Of a stretch of DNA of 64,000 nt, positions 46,359 to 55,527 are shown one piece after another (position 1 is the first letter of the stretch; the number at the start of each line of letters is the position of its first letter). The stretch is from Planctomycetota bacterium. GTDB lineage: Bacteria > Planctomycetota > Planctomycetia > Pirellulales > UBA1268. The DNA is taken from positions 186,001 to 250,000 of the forward strand of contig QWOQ01000017.1 in the NCBI GenBank assembly GCA_003669585.1, written 5' to 3'. The notes under the pieces are model-generated. The model did not search any database and was not told the origin of the DNA. It worked only from the letters and a program-made list of their open reading frames with translations. Both the position numbers and the translations under genes were made by a program.

Positions 46359-46811
46359 ATGGAAAATCTTGCAGCGTGGGCTTGGACGCTCGACGTTGAT
46401 TTACCGAGTGAGCGTGGAGCGAGCCACAAGGTGCTTGAACCGCTTTTGGATCAACTTGGTGTTCATGGCTGGGCACCCGGCGACATCTTTGGAGTGCATT
46501 TGGCCGCTGAGGAGGCGATCGTCAATGCGATCCTGCACGGCAACAGGCTCGACCCGACGAAACAGGTGCATGTGTCGGTCAAAGTTTCAACCGAGGTGAT
46601 CCGCATTGAGATCATCGACGAAGGCTCTGGATTTGATCCCTCCGTCGTTCCTGACTGTACCGAAGATGATCGGCTGGAAGTTCCCAGTGGCCGCGGCTTA
46701 ATGCTTATTCGAAGCTTTATGACTCGCGTCGAACACAATGAAACTGGCAATCGAGTGCTTCTGGAAAAGCAGCGTGGTGTTCAAAACCTCGATCACGATG
46801 CGACAGAGTGA
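46359..46811 (+). CDS. HATPase anti-sigma factor kinase, RsbW/SpoIIAB type
   Basis: This 150-residue protein is a Bergerat-fold ATPase. The N-box is AAEEAIVNAILHGN (Glu51/52, Asn56), the G1 box is DEGSGFDP at 87-94 and the G2 box SGRGLML at 110-116. It probably phosphorylates the adjacent STAS protein on Ser and sequesters a sigma factor. No sigma gene is linked; the one at 25011 is 20 kb away. The N-terminus MENLAAWAWTLDVDLPSE is typical of the family. ATG 46359. Confidence 0.87.
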   Translation: MENLAAWAWTLDVDLPSERGASHKVLEPLLDQLGVHGWAPGDIFGVHLAAEEAIVNAILHGNRLDPTKQVHVSVKVSTEVIRIEIIDEGSGFDPSVVPDCTEDDRLEVPSGRGLMLIRSFMTRVEHNETGNRVLLEKQRGVQNLDHDATE

Positions 46812-47012
46812 GCATCCGTGGATTGATTTTATTTCGCCTTCCCAAAGCTGAAAGGTGCGTACTTTTTCGGTCGCCTGTAAATCGTCTCGCATCCGATCGA
46901 GCGATGCGATACCTTCTTTGCTGCCAACAGAAGGTGACGTTCTAACGCTTGATGAGAGATTTGTTTGAAGGTGATCCACAATCAAACTGCGAACGAATGG
47001 CCAAAGACTTTT

Positions 47013-47084
47013 TCTCCGATAGCTCAATGGTAGAGCGAGCGGCTGTTAACCGCTAGGTTCTAGGTTCGAGTCCTAGTCGGGGAG
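47013..47084 (+). tRNA. tRNA-Asn (anticodon GTT)
   Basis: The cloverleaf folds completely: acceptor TCTCCGA/TCGGGGA with one G-U pair, D-stem GCTC, anticodon stem AGCGG/CCGCT around the loop CTGTTAA, and T-arm CTAGG-TTCGAGT-CCTAG. The discriminator is G and CCA is not encoded. The anticodon GTT reads Asn codons. A short T-run (CTTTTT) follows directly. Confidence 0.96.
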
Positions 47085-47128
47085 CTTTTTGGACGGTTGC
47101 ACATTAAACCGTTCTGGATGAACAATAG

Positions 47129-47160
47129 CGGAGCCATTCTCGCTCGCGGGGATGGCTCCG
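47129..47160. terminator. Hairpin downstream of tRNA-Asn
   Basis: A 9-bp perfect stem CGGAGCCAT/ATGGCTCCG with a 14-base loop is followed on the plus strand by TTTGTCGTTT. It could end transcription from the tRNA; the T-run is broken, so activity is uncertain. Confidence 0.5.
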
Positions 47161-47161
47161 T

Positions 47162-47650
47162 TTGTCGTTTCCAAAAGAGAAAAGTTGCAGCCTGAACGCA
47201 GCACACATTCGAAAACGACTGCGATCCATTGCTTCTCGAGACGTTGCAAAGACGACTGCCGGTTTTTTTAAGACCGTTCCGGGTCAGCATGGTGAAGGTG
47301 ATCTGTTTACTCGGATAACAGTTCCCGTTCTTCGCACAATAGCCCTTGAGTTTCGGAACCTTTCTCTTACCGAGATCGAATCTCTTCTTGCATTCACCAA
47401 TCCATGAAGAACGCTTGGTGTCGTTGCTGATTCTTGTTGTGGCCGCAGCAGAATCTGGAAAACGTGAAACAACAAAGATTTTGACTTCTACATGAACAAC
47501 GTGCGGTTCATGAATAGCTGGGATCTCTCGGATGTTTCAGCCCCATCCATCGTGGGTGCGTATCTCATCCACAAGAGCCGCAAGCCTCTCATCCGACTTG
47601 CGCATTCTGGCACTTTGTGGGAACGACGAATCGCAGTTGTCGCAACTCTC
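47162..47650 (+). pseudogene. DNA alkylation repair (AlkD-like) pseudogene
   Basis: Three consecutive pieces form an AlkD-like HEAT-repeat protein. The first has FFKTVPGQHGEGDLF and ends at a TGA at 47405. The continuation SPIHEERLVSLLILV is in another frame from 47394. The third, in the first frame again, has NSWDLSDVSAPSIVG and GTLWERRIAVVATL. A one-base insertion near 47393 and a one-base deletion in the TTTT at 47479-47482 explain it. After 47650 the sequence no longer resembles the family, so about 80 C-terminal residues, including the usual HDLIHKAVGWMLREVGKRD end, are lost. Confidence 0.8.
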
Positions 47651-47912
47651 TCGAACCAGAGGACGGGCAGTCTGTCAACGATTCGACGAAAGAGATGGTT
47701 TGTAAAGAATGTCTTACACAACCCTCCTTCAATGACGCCATATACTAGTCCACATCGATTTTGCATATCGTGTGAGTTGCCTGCTGCGTAGGTTCACTCG
47801 ATTTCATTCATTCGTCATTGTTCCCTTTGATGACCACCACAACACCGGTCACTTCCATGCTGGACGATTTCAGTTGTGGCATCCAGCACACAAACGATAA
47901 CACGAGCTCAAC

Positions 47913-48584
47913 ATGAAAAACTCAACGCCTGAACCACCGGCTCTGACTGCTCCCTTATCGCAACCGGAGGAGTTTGCAAACTTGCTCACCCATGCGATTG
48001 GACTTGTTTTGTCGATCGTGGGAACCGCCGTCTTGGTCAATCAAGCCCTACGCTACGGCGATACACTCCAGGTGATCGGGGTAAGTATTTACGGTGCTAC
48101 GCTGGTCGCGCTGTATGCGGCATCGACGTTGTCGCACGCCTTTGAGCGGCCTCGACTGCGACACCTATTTCGAACCGTCGACCAGGTTTGTATCTTTCTG
48201 CTGATCGCTGGGACATTCACGCCGATCTCGCTGACGTATCTTCGCGAGGGTCAGTGGTGGATTCTCTGTGCTGCGATGTGGATCCTCGCCTTGATAGGCA
48301 TCTTTTTTAAATTATTTTACACACGACTGCACAGCGTTACTGTGGGGGCCTACATTCTTTTGGGATGGCTTCCGATCACCGCCATGAAGCCCATTCTCGA
48401 AGCGGCGCCTGTTGCGATGCTCTGCTGGATGCTTGCTGGTGGGATGCTCTACACGATCGGCACAATCTTTTTGATGCGCGATAACAGGGTGCCCTTTTTC
48501 CACGCCACTTGGCATCTCTTTGTCATCGGCGGCAGCGCCTGCCATTACTGCGCAGTCATGATCACGATGCCGAATTCATTGTAA
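47913..48584 (+). CDS. Hemolysin III / PAQR-family membrane protein
   Basis: This 223-residue, seven-helix membrane protein has the zinc-binding pattern of the HlyIII/PAQR family: SHAF after helix 2 (TLSHAFERP), HATWHLFVIGGSACHY near the end with three His, and an early EFANLLTHAIG. DQVCIFLLIAGTFTP is the conserved helix segment. The family includes progestin-receptor-like hydrolases; the bacterial role is unclear. ATG 47913. A convergent CocE-like gene follows 45 bases later. Confidence 0.9.
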   Translation: MKNSTPEPPALTAPLSQPEEFANLLTHAIGLVLSIVGTAVLVNQALRYGDTLQVIGVSIYGATLVALYAASTLSHAFERPRLRHLFRTVDQVCIFLLIAGTFTPISLTYLREGQWWILCAAMWILALIGIFFKLFYTRLHSVTVGAYILLGWLPITAMKPILEAAPVAMLCWMLAGGMLYTIGTIFLMRDNRVPFFHATWHLFVIGGSACHYCAVMITMPNSL

Positions 48585-48629
48585 ATGACCCGGTCTCCTG
48601 CCGATCGCATTCAATGTTCACCCCGATTT

Positions 48630-50312
48630 TTACAGGCCCGCATCTGAAGGTTCGCAGAGGATCATTGGGGCGATAATTTTTGATGCGTATTGCTTGCCCA
48701 TATGCAGCGTGTTCTTCGCGACGAAAGTATTTGCTGGGAATTCGATTGTCAGCGGCTCGCCGGTGTTTGGATTTGGATCGTAAAACGGAGCGCCGGTACT
48801 GGCGATCGTTATTCGAATACGATGACCCTTGTTGAAATTTTGGCTGAGCCAGCCTACGTCGAATGCCACTTTGTAGACTTCGTGTGGCTTCATAAACACT
48901 TCTCGCTCGAATCCCTCCCGATAGCGTGCCCGCCGAATGGAATCCATGATCAGAATCGATCGACCATCTGGGTACACGTCACTCACTCGCACGATAAAAT
49001 CTGTGTCTTTGGCATTTGACGAAACAAACAGTTCGGCCTGAAGTTTCCCAGTCCACTCAATGGGCTCGTTGAGTATCTCTGTCGTAAACGTGCGCACGTT
49101 TTCCTGTTTTTCAAAGTCTCGGGCATCTTTTGCACCTGGAAAACCCGTTCCTTCAATTGAAGCAGGATTGAGTGGATCGGCCGACCACGTGAGAAGTCCT
49201 GGAGAGAATGGGGCTTCTTTTTGCAGTGTTTGATTGGCATGGAAAAAGTATGACGTTGCGTGAGCTGGGATCGGCCAATCGAGAGCAGTTCGCCATTCGT
49301 TTCCCGGCGCACTGGCTTCATTCACAGCTCCCATCACGTAGTAGCGAACCGTCGGTTCCTCGGTGACTTTGTTGTCGATTCCTTTCAGATAATGATCGAA
49401 CCATTGCACCATGTGCGATTCCATCGCGAATTGTGCATTGTCTGGGTAGATCATTTCGTTTGCTTTATTCGTTTCTTTGAAGCGACCGTGCAGCCACGGG
49501 CCGATCAAGAGTTGCTGCGATGTGCGCGATCGTGGTCCTCCGAGAGTGTGTCGACCGATATAGCTATCAACAGATCCAACGCACATAAAGTCATACCAAC
49601 TGCCGACTGTAAAACATGGCACATTCATCTTGTCGAAGAACCGGGTGCAATCTTCATCGGCCCAGTAACTGTCATAGGTGCAGTGCTGAAACCATTCGGC
49701 CATGAGTTCTTGATTGTGCACGGGTTCTCTCGCTACTTTATCCAGAGTTTTGAACCGTTCAGAACGTGTCGTTCCGCCGATTCGGTAGCCTTCGTGATAC
49801 AGACTTAGTCCGGTATCGATCATGTACTGGCAAACCAGATGCGGGGGTTCCGTAACGGCCAGAAAATTTTGCGCGAATCCCGCTTGCGAGCTTCCAAAGG
49901 TTCCAACTTTTCCGGTCGACCACGACTGCGTTCCAAGCCACTCAACGAGGTCATAGCCGTCTTTGAGCTCACCCCATCCAAGTGCCCGATACCCTCGCCA
50001 CACTCCCTGCGATTGTTGCGAGCCACGAAAATTGGCAAGCACCGTGACGTAGCCACTCTGCGCGAGCGCGGCAAATGATTTCTGAGTATCTGGATCATTT
50101 CCGTTTGCATAGCGTTGCTCCAGCAGCACCGGCCACGGACCATCTCCCGGAGGAATGTACAAAAATGCAGACAGTCTCACTGCGTCACGCATTGGGATCA
50201 TGACATGCTTTTCTGTGACACCACCGAGATCGACTCGATCAGCCGCGTCGAGTGATAAACCCAAGAAAATCAAATAACAAAAACACGCAATCAAATATTT
50301 TTTCGATTTCAT
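48630..50312 (-). CDS. Exported CocE/NonD-type X-Pro dipeptidyl-peptidase-like hydrolase
   Basis: This 560-residue protein has a signal peptide (YLIACFCYLIFLGLSL). The alpha/beta-hydrolase region follows the CocE pattern: MPMRDAVRLSAFLYIPPG, a GYDLVEWLGTQSWSTGKVG segment and the nucleophile elbow GSSQAGF. A jelly-roll C-terminal domain with FDVGWLSQNFNKGHRIRI ends it. Family members are acyl or peptide hydrolases such as cocaine esterase. The ATG at 50312 is chosen over the upstream ATG at 50396 because the signal peptide begins there. Confidence 0.87.
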   Translation of the reverse strand: MKSKKYLIACFCYLIFLGLSLDAADRVDLGGVTEKHVMIPMRDAVRLSAFLYIPPGDGPWPVLLEQRYANGNDPDTQKSFAALAQSGYVTVLANFRGSQQSQGVWRGYRALGWGELKDGYDLVEWLGTQSWSTGKVGTFGSSQAGFAQNFLAVTEPPHLVCQYMIDTGLSLYHEGYRIGGTTRSERFKTLDKVAREPVHNQELMAEWFQHCTYDSYWADEDCTRFFDKMNVPCFTVGSWYDFMCVGSVDSYIGRHTLGGPRSRTSQQLLIGPWLHGRFKETNKANEMIYPDNAQFAMESHMVQWFDHYLKGIDNKVTEEPTVRYYVMGAVNEASAPGNEWRTALDWPIPAHATSYFFHANQTLQKEAPFSPGLLTWSADPLNPASIEGTGFPGAKDARDFEKQENVRTFTTEILNEPIEWTGKLQAELFVSSNAKDTDFIVRVSDVYPDGRSILIMDSIRRARYREGFEREVFMKPHEVYKVAFDVGWLSQNFNKGHRIRITIASTGAPFYDPNPNTGEPLTIEFPANTFVAKNTLHMGKQYASKIIAPMILCEPSDAGL

Positions 50313-50591
50313 TATTCTTGTCTTTGACGGGTTGCAAACGAGAGATGCGCGACACCACCTTTCGCACACTGTTGCGAAATTCTGAACCTGATGCATGATA
50401 CACGCGACAAGAAAAACGCGGGTGCCTGTTCAGCAGTGCCGTGAGACGAGTGGCAAGCCAACCACTCTATAAAAAACTATTCTTGTATCCTGCGTAAATG
50501 ATCGCCGATCGCTTCTCTTTTTTAGAAAGGAGAAATTCACGAGATCATGCCACAGCCTGATTTTTATGCCGAGTGGCCCGAGTGTATTGAT

Positions 50592-50876
50592 TCACTTTTT
50601 TTGCCCGGTGCCTTGGCAAGAACTGCAGGGTGGGAACCCTTTTCCTTTGCAATGATTGCATTTAAATTTTCCGCTTTTATCTTTCCCCGAGCCCTTGCAG
50701 AAAAAACAAACTGTGTTTTGAGTGCCAGAACCTTGGCAACTACTACATTCGCGAGCAACTTCAGGTCCAGCCGGTGCCGCCAACACGCCCGACACAACAA
50801 CCCCCGCAGTTGCCAATGCAACGACGATCGTAACAACGAGTGACGCACAATTTCGACGAGACAAAGAGATGAGCAT
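50592..50876 (-). CDS. Membrane or exported protein with four CxxCxGxG motifs (DnaJ-type zinc finger)
   Basis: This 94-residue protein has an N-terminal signal or anchor (LVVTIVVALATAGVVVSGVL) and then four DnaJ-like Cys repeats: CSSCQGSG, CFFCKGSG, CNHCKGKG and CSSCQGTG. These usually bind two zinc ions. No J-domain is present. An isolated zinc-finger of this kind behind a signal is unusual and may be a periplasmic or lipid-anchored chaperone-like or assembly factor. The ATG at 50876 has AAAGG ten bases upstream. Confidence 0.8.
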   Translation of the reverse strand: MLISLSRRNCASLVVTIVVALATAGVVVSGVLAAPAGPEVARECSSCQGSGTQNTVCFFCKGSGKDKSGKFKCNHCKGKGFPPCSSCQGTGQKK

Positions 50877-50978
50877 CGCAGTAAAACCTTTCGAAAGAGA
50901 TCTCCGAACTAGGATTCTTTTCTGAAGGGAACAGCCCCCTCTATGGAACAAGCTACGGGCGGGTAGTCTCGTCGTCAA

Positions 50979-51263
50979 TTATTCGTTTTCGAGATCTTCG
51001 AAGAGATACCTATCAACCTGCTCGGTCACCAAACACCGGATGAGCTCTGAAACGTCTTCGCCACAATCGATCTTGTTTTGAAGCTCTTCGAGTTTTTGCA
51101 CAGGAATAAGCGAACTGAAAGCTTCCTGCTGATCTTTCATCAGACACGCAGGCCATAGGCCGGCCTCTTGAGCAAGTTGCTTGATTTTTTCAGAACTCAA
51201 GGAATTTTTCCTACCTTTATCTTTATTTAGGGAGCCTCTGCGAGTCTCATGGCACAGAACCAT
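50979..51263 (-). CDS. Small hypothetical protein
   Basis: This 94-residue open frame has a basic start (RRGSLNKDKGRKNSL) and an acidic, helical C-terminal half (EELQNKIDCGEDVSEL, EQVDRYLFEDLENE). Its composition is protein-like and it lies 102 bases upstream of the CxxCxGxG gene on the same strand. The ATG at 51263 lacks a clear Shine-Dalgarno, so the start could be inside. I do not recognise a family. Confidence 0.45.
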   Translation of the reverse strand: MVLCHETRRGSLNKDKGRKNSLSSEKIKQLAQEAGLWPACLMKDQQEAFSSLIPVQKLEELQNKIDCGEDVSELIRCLVTEQVDRYLFEDLENE

Positions 51264-51446
51264 TAAAACGGATCGTCCTCATTGATTTTTCATCATTCGC
51301 TCATCTTTTTTTCATGATGGCCTAACAAAACTCTCGTACGTTCCCGATTCTGAGATTCGCTCTCTTTGCGTTGTCTTTTTGAGATTCAGGGACGAACGAT
51401 TTGTTTTGTTTTCATTGCGACTGTCGTACTCACTTGAGGACTCTCC

Positions 51447-52166
51447 GTGACTCGTCACTCTAATCAGTCTAGATCCCGTTTATTTTCTGAGTTTAAAACT
51501 TTATGCCCAAGCACAGATTTTTCTCAACCGTACGACGGTGAGACCCTTGGTGATCTTTCGTGCAATGCACATGGCATACCTTCTTCGCAAAACACTTTTT
51601 TTGCATCGGTTCCAGAAATTTTACAACGCGTGCTGAACGCCACACACACTGAATACGTAACTGAAAGTGGCATCCTAACGCTCATCTACGATTTTAAAAA
51701 ACCTCAAGAACTTGATGATTTTTCTTTTGCCGGGCGAAGGCCGATTGTCTGTCGAGGCGTGATGAGACTCGATCCGAACGATACTCTTGAACATATTGTG
51801 AGATTTCAGAACGTTTCCATCAGTGGTTTTTACAGCGTGCACCACAACGAGAACTTCCTTGCAACGACGCATGGACCCTCTCTTGCGATGGAGCTGGGAC
51901 TTGCCCGCTTCTGCATTCGACATCATGGCCGAGATCTCGTCACAGGGCCAGCCTGCCCGAAGAATGGTCTGCTCTCTGCAGCACTCACCATAGCGCCACA
52001 TCGTACGTCTGCCGTGCTTCTCGGCTCAGAAATTTCTATTGCTCTGGAAACACATCGTGTTGGACACGTGCAGTTACTGGGGGGCCGCTCGGGCCGCTCG
52101 ATTTCGGCACTTGTGATCTCCGGTACGCTTGATCACCAGTGGGTGAAGGGTCTGCTCGCAGATTGA
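51447..52166 (+). CDS. Hypothetical protein with probable beta-sandwich
   Basis: This 239-residue protein begins at a GTG with GAGGA six bases upstream. It has no signal peptide. The second half alternates strand-like segments (AVLLGSEISIALETHRVGHVQL and SALVISGTLDHQWV, among others), which suggests a beta-sandwich or jelly roll. A short DPNDTLEHIVRF segment sits mid-protein. I do not recognise a family. It is divergent from the small minus-strand gene at 50979. Confidence 0.55.
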   Translation: MTRHSNQSRSRLFSEFKTLCPSTDFSQPYDGETLGDLSCNAHGIPSSQNTFFASVPEILQRVLNATHTEYVTESGILTLIYDFKKPQELDDFSFAGRRPIVCRGVMRLDPNDTLEHIVRFQNVSISGFYSVHHNENFLATTHGPSLAMELGLARFCIRHHGRDLVTGPACPKNGLLSAALTIAPHRTSAVLLGSEISIALETHRVGHVQLLGGRSGRSISALVISGTLDHQWVKGLLAD

Positions 52167-52250
52167 ATGTCCACCGAGTAGCTCATTCACAACGTCGTGA
52201 CTTCTCTTTCTCGCTTCCGTTGTCATGAGGAGTCGTTGCGCTCTTCGTGG

Positions 52251-53387
52251 TCATTTCGGTGGTACACCTTCAACCTGTTTGAGATCGTCGAGAAAGATCT
52301 TCTGCTGCAAAACTACGTTCCCCTTCTGATCGCGTACTTGCAGCCGCACAACTGCTGATGGCTTTGACCAGTCAATGGTGATCAGACCAAAATTAGTTTC
52401 AGCATAATTCAGGCCAACGCGAAATGGATTTATTTCATTGATGAATCGAACGCCGGTGCCGGTAAAATTTCCGCTGGGTTCATTCAGGCTGCTGGAAGTC
52501 ACTTCATAGATCGGATATCCGATCCGGTTTTCGGTGGCATCTCTTGGCAGTCGCATAATTTCGGCAGTGTGGCGATCACCACTGATAAAAACGACACCGC
52601 TGGATCGTTTCTGTTCAAGAAGCGAAAGAAGTCGTTTTCGTTCGTTTGGAAAATTATTCCAACATTCCCATCCCACCTGAATCGGGAGCATCTGAAAACT
52701 TGATCCTATGATGCGCAGTTGTGCCGGAGCAGCCAACTGCTCGGCCAGCCACGACCACTGAGTTTCGCCAAGCACCGTCACGCCCGGATCTTCATTGGGT
52801 GCATACGGTCCCCGGATTCCCTCTCCCGGTTCCCCCTGCACAAATCCCTTTTTGAGGAGACTGCGATGAAACCGTGTGTCGAGAAGAATAACCTGCACCT
52901 GTTTTCCAGGAGGTCCAAATATTTCGGCGTGATAGACACCTTCGCGAACACGTCGCGAACTCTCTTTTGGGATCTTGAAGAAATCGAGAAAGAGTTGCTG
53001 CGACTGTCGCTTCTGCGGATATTCTGCTCCTGCATCGTTGGCCCCCATGTCGTGATCATCCCACGTTGCAAGGATTGGACAGGTTGCTTCGAGACGCTGA
53101 AAACCCTCTTGTGCACCGAGCAGATCCCATTGCTTTTGAAGAAGACTCATCTCTTGCGTATCGCCGTAGATATTGTCTCCCAGAAAAAGAAAGAGTTCTG
53201 GTTTTGTAGCAACAACTGCGTCCCAAATCGGCTGTGGTTTATCCTGTTTGGCGCATGAACCAAAGGCAATTCTTTCCAGTGGCGCAGCCACTGCGGCTTG
53301 ACTGAGAATGGCCATCAAGCAGATGAACGCTTTGGCGATGATCGTTTGAAACAGCATGCTTCGTAACCAGATCGATTGATTTTTCAT
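52251..53387 (-). CDS. Exported PhoD-type alkaline phosphatase-like protein
   Basis: This 378-residue protein has a signal peptide (ICLMAILSQAAVAAP). The metallophosphatase core shows GSCAKQDKP, FLFLGDNIYGD with the first metal Asp, TWDDHDMGAND, LLDTRFHR and ISGDRHTAEI, which is the PhoD phosphodiesterase/phosphatase layout. These enzymes bind Fe and Ca in the periplasm and release phosphate from esters or teichoic acids. The ATG at 53387 has AGGAG 13 bases upstream. It lies 142 bases after the acetyltransferase-like gene and may share its transcript. Confidence 0.87.
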   Translation of the reverse strand: MKNQSIWLRSMLFQTIIAKAFICLMAILSQAAVAAPLERIAFGSCAKQDKPQPIWDAVVATKPELFLFLGDNIYGDTQEMSLLQKQWDLLGAQEGFQRLEATCPILATWDDHDMGANDAGAEYPQKRQSQQLFLDFFKIPKESSRRVREGVYHAEIFGPPGKQVQVILLDTRFHRSLLKKGFVQGEPGEGIRGPYAPNEDPGVTVLGETQWSWLAEQLAAPAQLRIIGSSFQMLPIQVGWECWNNFPNERKRLLSLLEQKRSSGVVFISGDRHTAEIMRLPRDATENRIGYPIYEVTSSSLNEPSGNFTGTGVRFINEINPFRVGLNYAETNFGLITIDWSKPSAVVRLQVRDQKGNVVLQQKIFLDDLKQVEGVPPK

Positions 53388-53529
53388 ATCTCTTTATCGC
53401 TCCTTTTCAAAAATGAGTCACCTACACCAGTGTCTCAAGACTCTCGGACGATCGGCACAGAAAACCGCGTGGCTCTTCTTGGATCGCTGCGGCTTTTCGT
53501 GCCACTCACACTTTTACAAACCAACACGT

Positions 53530-54639
53530 TTAGTCGCAGATCCAACGCAGAACAGACTCAGCGCCGCCTCGTCGAGTTCGTTCCATCCAGCGGAAGAGAA
53601 CAAAACACGCAATCAGAAAGAGAATCGATGCCGTAAAAGACACTTCCTTCGGCATAGCATTGCCCCATAAATGCGTTGGGTCATCTCCCGTCCACATACC
53701 GACAATCCATAGCGGCCACAAGTGGACGATATGATGCAACAGATACATGCTCAGCGAATATTTGCTAAAGATCGAAGCACTTTTCACCAAGTATTCCGAT
53801 CTGTGAATGATTGGATTTCTATCGATCCAGTGATGGCACGCTGCAAGAGACACGATCACCATACCGAGAGTTCCCGTGACATATTCGGTGGACGGAGGAA
53901 ACATTCGCCAACCCTGCAAAAAGTGTTCCTGAATGACTTCCGGCGTGCTGCCTCGCAGAGTCATGGCAATTATTGAACAGGCAATCATCACCACACCACA
54001 GGCTGCCACCTGCGCAATGGCTCGTGGACACGACGGTTTTGAAAACAGAATCGATGCGGTCATGAAACCGGCGAGTGGAAATATCATCCACGGAAAGAGC
54101 GGGAAATAACCGACCGAACAAAAACCGAGCAACACGTCGCTCAAAGTCAGGTCGCACTCAAAATAGCCATTTGTCCAGTACGTTGGATAGTCGGCCATCG
54201 CCCTCAGCACAGGACTCATAACAAGCGTTCCGACAACTATCACTGGAATAATTGCGGCGGGGAGTCGTCTGGCAATGTTCAGCAAGAGGAGCGAGCCACC
54301 GATAAGCGTAAGAATGTCCCAGTTAAAAATGTCCTCGGGAAGCCAGACGCATACGTTAAAAAGAAAGCCAAGTACAAAGAGAAATAAGCCTCGTCGGATG
54401 GTGACTTTCGAAATGTATTCATCGCTCAAACCGAGAGATTCTCGGGATCTCCACCACAGAAAGTAGCTTGCGCCACTCAGAAACGTGAACAGTGGAGCTG
54501 CAAAACCCGTTGGCAGCCAGACTCTTCCGAGCGTTGAACCATCGGCACCATAAAAACTCGATAGATTTTCAACGAAGTGAATAATGACCATCGTTATGAT
54601 GGCGAGGCTTCGCAAAATATCGATTGATACCAAACGCAC
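53530..54639 (-). CDS. HGSNAT/DUF1624-like membrane acetyltransferase
   Basis: This 369-residue membrane protein has about nine helices. Its start SIDILRSLAIITMVIIHFVEN, with a His in the first helix, matches the heparan-alpha-glucosaminide N-acetyltransferase catalytic (DUF1624) family, which transfers acetyl from acetyl-CoA across a membrane to an amine. A second His pair, YLLHHIVHL, lies near the C-terminus. The start is GTG 54639, three bases after the stop of the RMD1-like gene, so it is in the same operon. The substrate is unknown. Confidence 0.72.
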   Translation of the reverse strand: MRLVSIDILRSLAIITMVIIHFVENLSSFYGADGSTLGRVWLPTGFAAPLFTFLSGASYFLWWRSRESLGLSDEYISKVTIRRGLFLFVLGFLFNVCVWLPEDIFNWDILTLIGGSLLLLNIARRLPAAIIPVIVVGTLVMSPVLRAMADYPTYWTNGYFECDLTLSDVLLGFCSVGYFPLFPWMIFPLAGFMTASILFSKPSCPRAIAQVAACGVVMIACSIIAMTLRGSTPEVIQEHFLQGWRMFPPSTEYVTGTLGMVIVSLAACHHWIDRNPIIHRSEYLVKSASIFSKYSLSMYLLHHIVHLWPLWIVGMWTGDDPTHLWGNAMPKEVSFTASILFLIACFVLFRWMERTRRGGAESVLRWICD

Positions 54640-54642
54640 GCA

Positions 54643-55527
54643 TTAGTTTCCTAGAGACAACATCGCGTCGACAATCAGAAGAATCGTATCCATCGCCAGA
54701 AGTGTGATGATAATCCATTCAAGTGTGGTTTCATTCCGGGAGAGCATAAATTCGCTCGCCCGCTGGCCACACATCTCATACAGACGTTCGAGCACTTCAA
54801 TCTGTTCGGCACTCGCTTCGATTCGGTCGGACAGGCGCCCGCGTTCCCTGAGTCGTTCGCCCATTTGGCTTGCAAGAGTCACCGGATAGATTGGAGCACG
54901 ATTGAGATGAGGAGCGATCCTTGAAAGACTTGCTTTCATTGACATCACTTTTTGAAAACGCTGCGAAAGTTCCTCTCGCCTGGGAACTGCTTTTTCGTTG
55001 AACTCAAATGCCAGCGGCATGTCACAATCGAACTGCGGCCAACACTCTCGAACCTGATTTTCAATTTTTTTTATCGCGATATCGTAAAATGCAAAGTGAA
55101 TTATTGAAGCCTGAAGAGATGCAATTCGGTCTTCTTTGGCAATCAGTGCCACAACACCGTGACACCACACAATCTGAGCACCGTGGAGCGTAATGACTTG
55201 GCTCTGCTCATCGGATCGTGGTTTTGTTGCCTGAACCCACTTGTGCGCCCGTTCAAGAATGTCTGGCTCATCCTGCTCGTTCACAGGAATCTCCAAAAGC
55301 AGTACGTCGTCTGGGAGTGTTTCAGTTCGACATTCTGACTCAGTGATGTCGGTCAACATTGCAGCGCACTGCACGGGATCCTGAAAATGCATCAGCGACG
55401 CTCTTTCGTGATCCCATTCGGCAACAAACCTGATTCTCCGAACGGTTGTGCCCGTGGTGAATTCCTGGTGCAAAGCATCCGGACTGAAATACTCAATGCC
55501 TGTTTCTTTCGGTTCTTTTGGAGTCAT
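54643..55527 (-). CDS. RMD1/DUF155-family protein
   Basis: This 294-residue protein has the DUF155 features: a soluble N-terminal domain with TLHGAQIVWCHGVVALI, then a helical region ending ERLYEMCGQRASEFMLSRNETTLEWIIITLLAMDTI (in part ERLYEMCGQ and LEWIIITLLA), whose last helix is a membrane anchor. The yeast homologue RMD1 has no known biochemical activity. The stop overlaps nothing, but its start overlaps the FAD-oxidase stop by four bases (ATGA), so translation is coupled. Confidence 0.82.
   Translation of the reverse strand: MTPKEPKETGIEYFSPDALHQEFTTGTTVRRIRFVAEWDHERASLMHFQDPVQCAAMLTDITESECRTETLPDDVLLLEIPVNEQDEPDILERAHKWVQATKPRSDEQSQVITLHGAQIVWCHGVVALIAKEDRIASLQASIIHFAFYDIAIKKIENQVRECWPQFDCDMPLAFEFNEKAVPRREELSQRFQKVMSMKASLSRIAPHLNRAPIYPVTLASQMGERLRERGRLSDRIEASAEQIEVLERLYEMCGQRASEFMLSRNETTLEWIIITLLAMDTILLIVDAMLSLGN

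Noticed and set aside
50547..50843. 98-residue plus-strand frame opposite the CxxCxGxG gene
   Set aside because: AAAGGAG is 17 bases before its ATG, too far, and the frame is the complement of a well-supported gene with clear zinc motifs.
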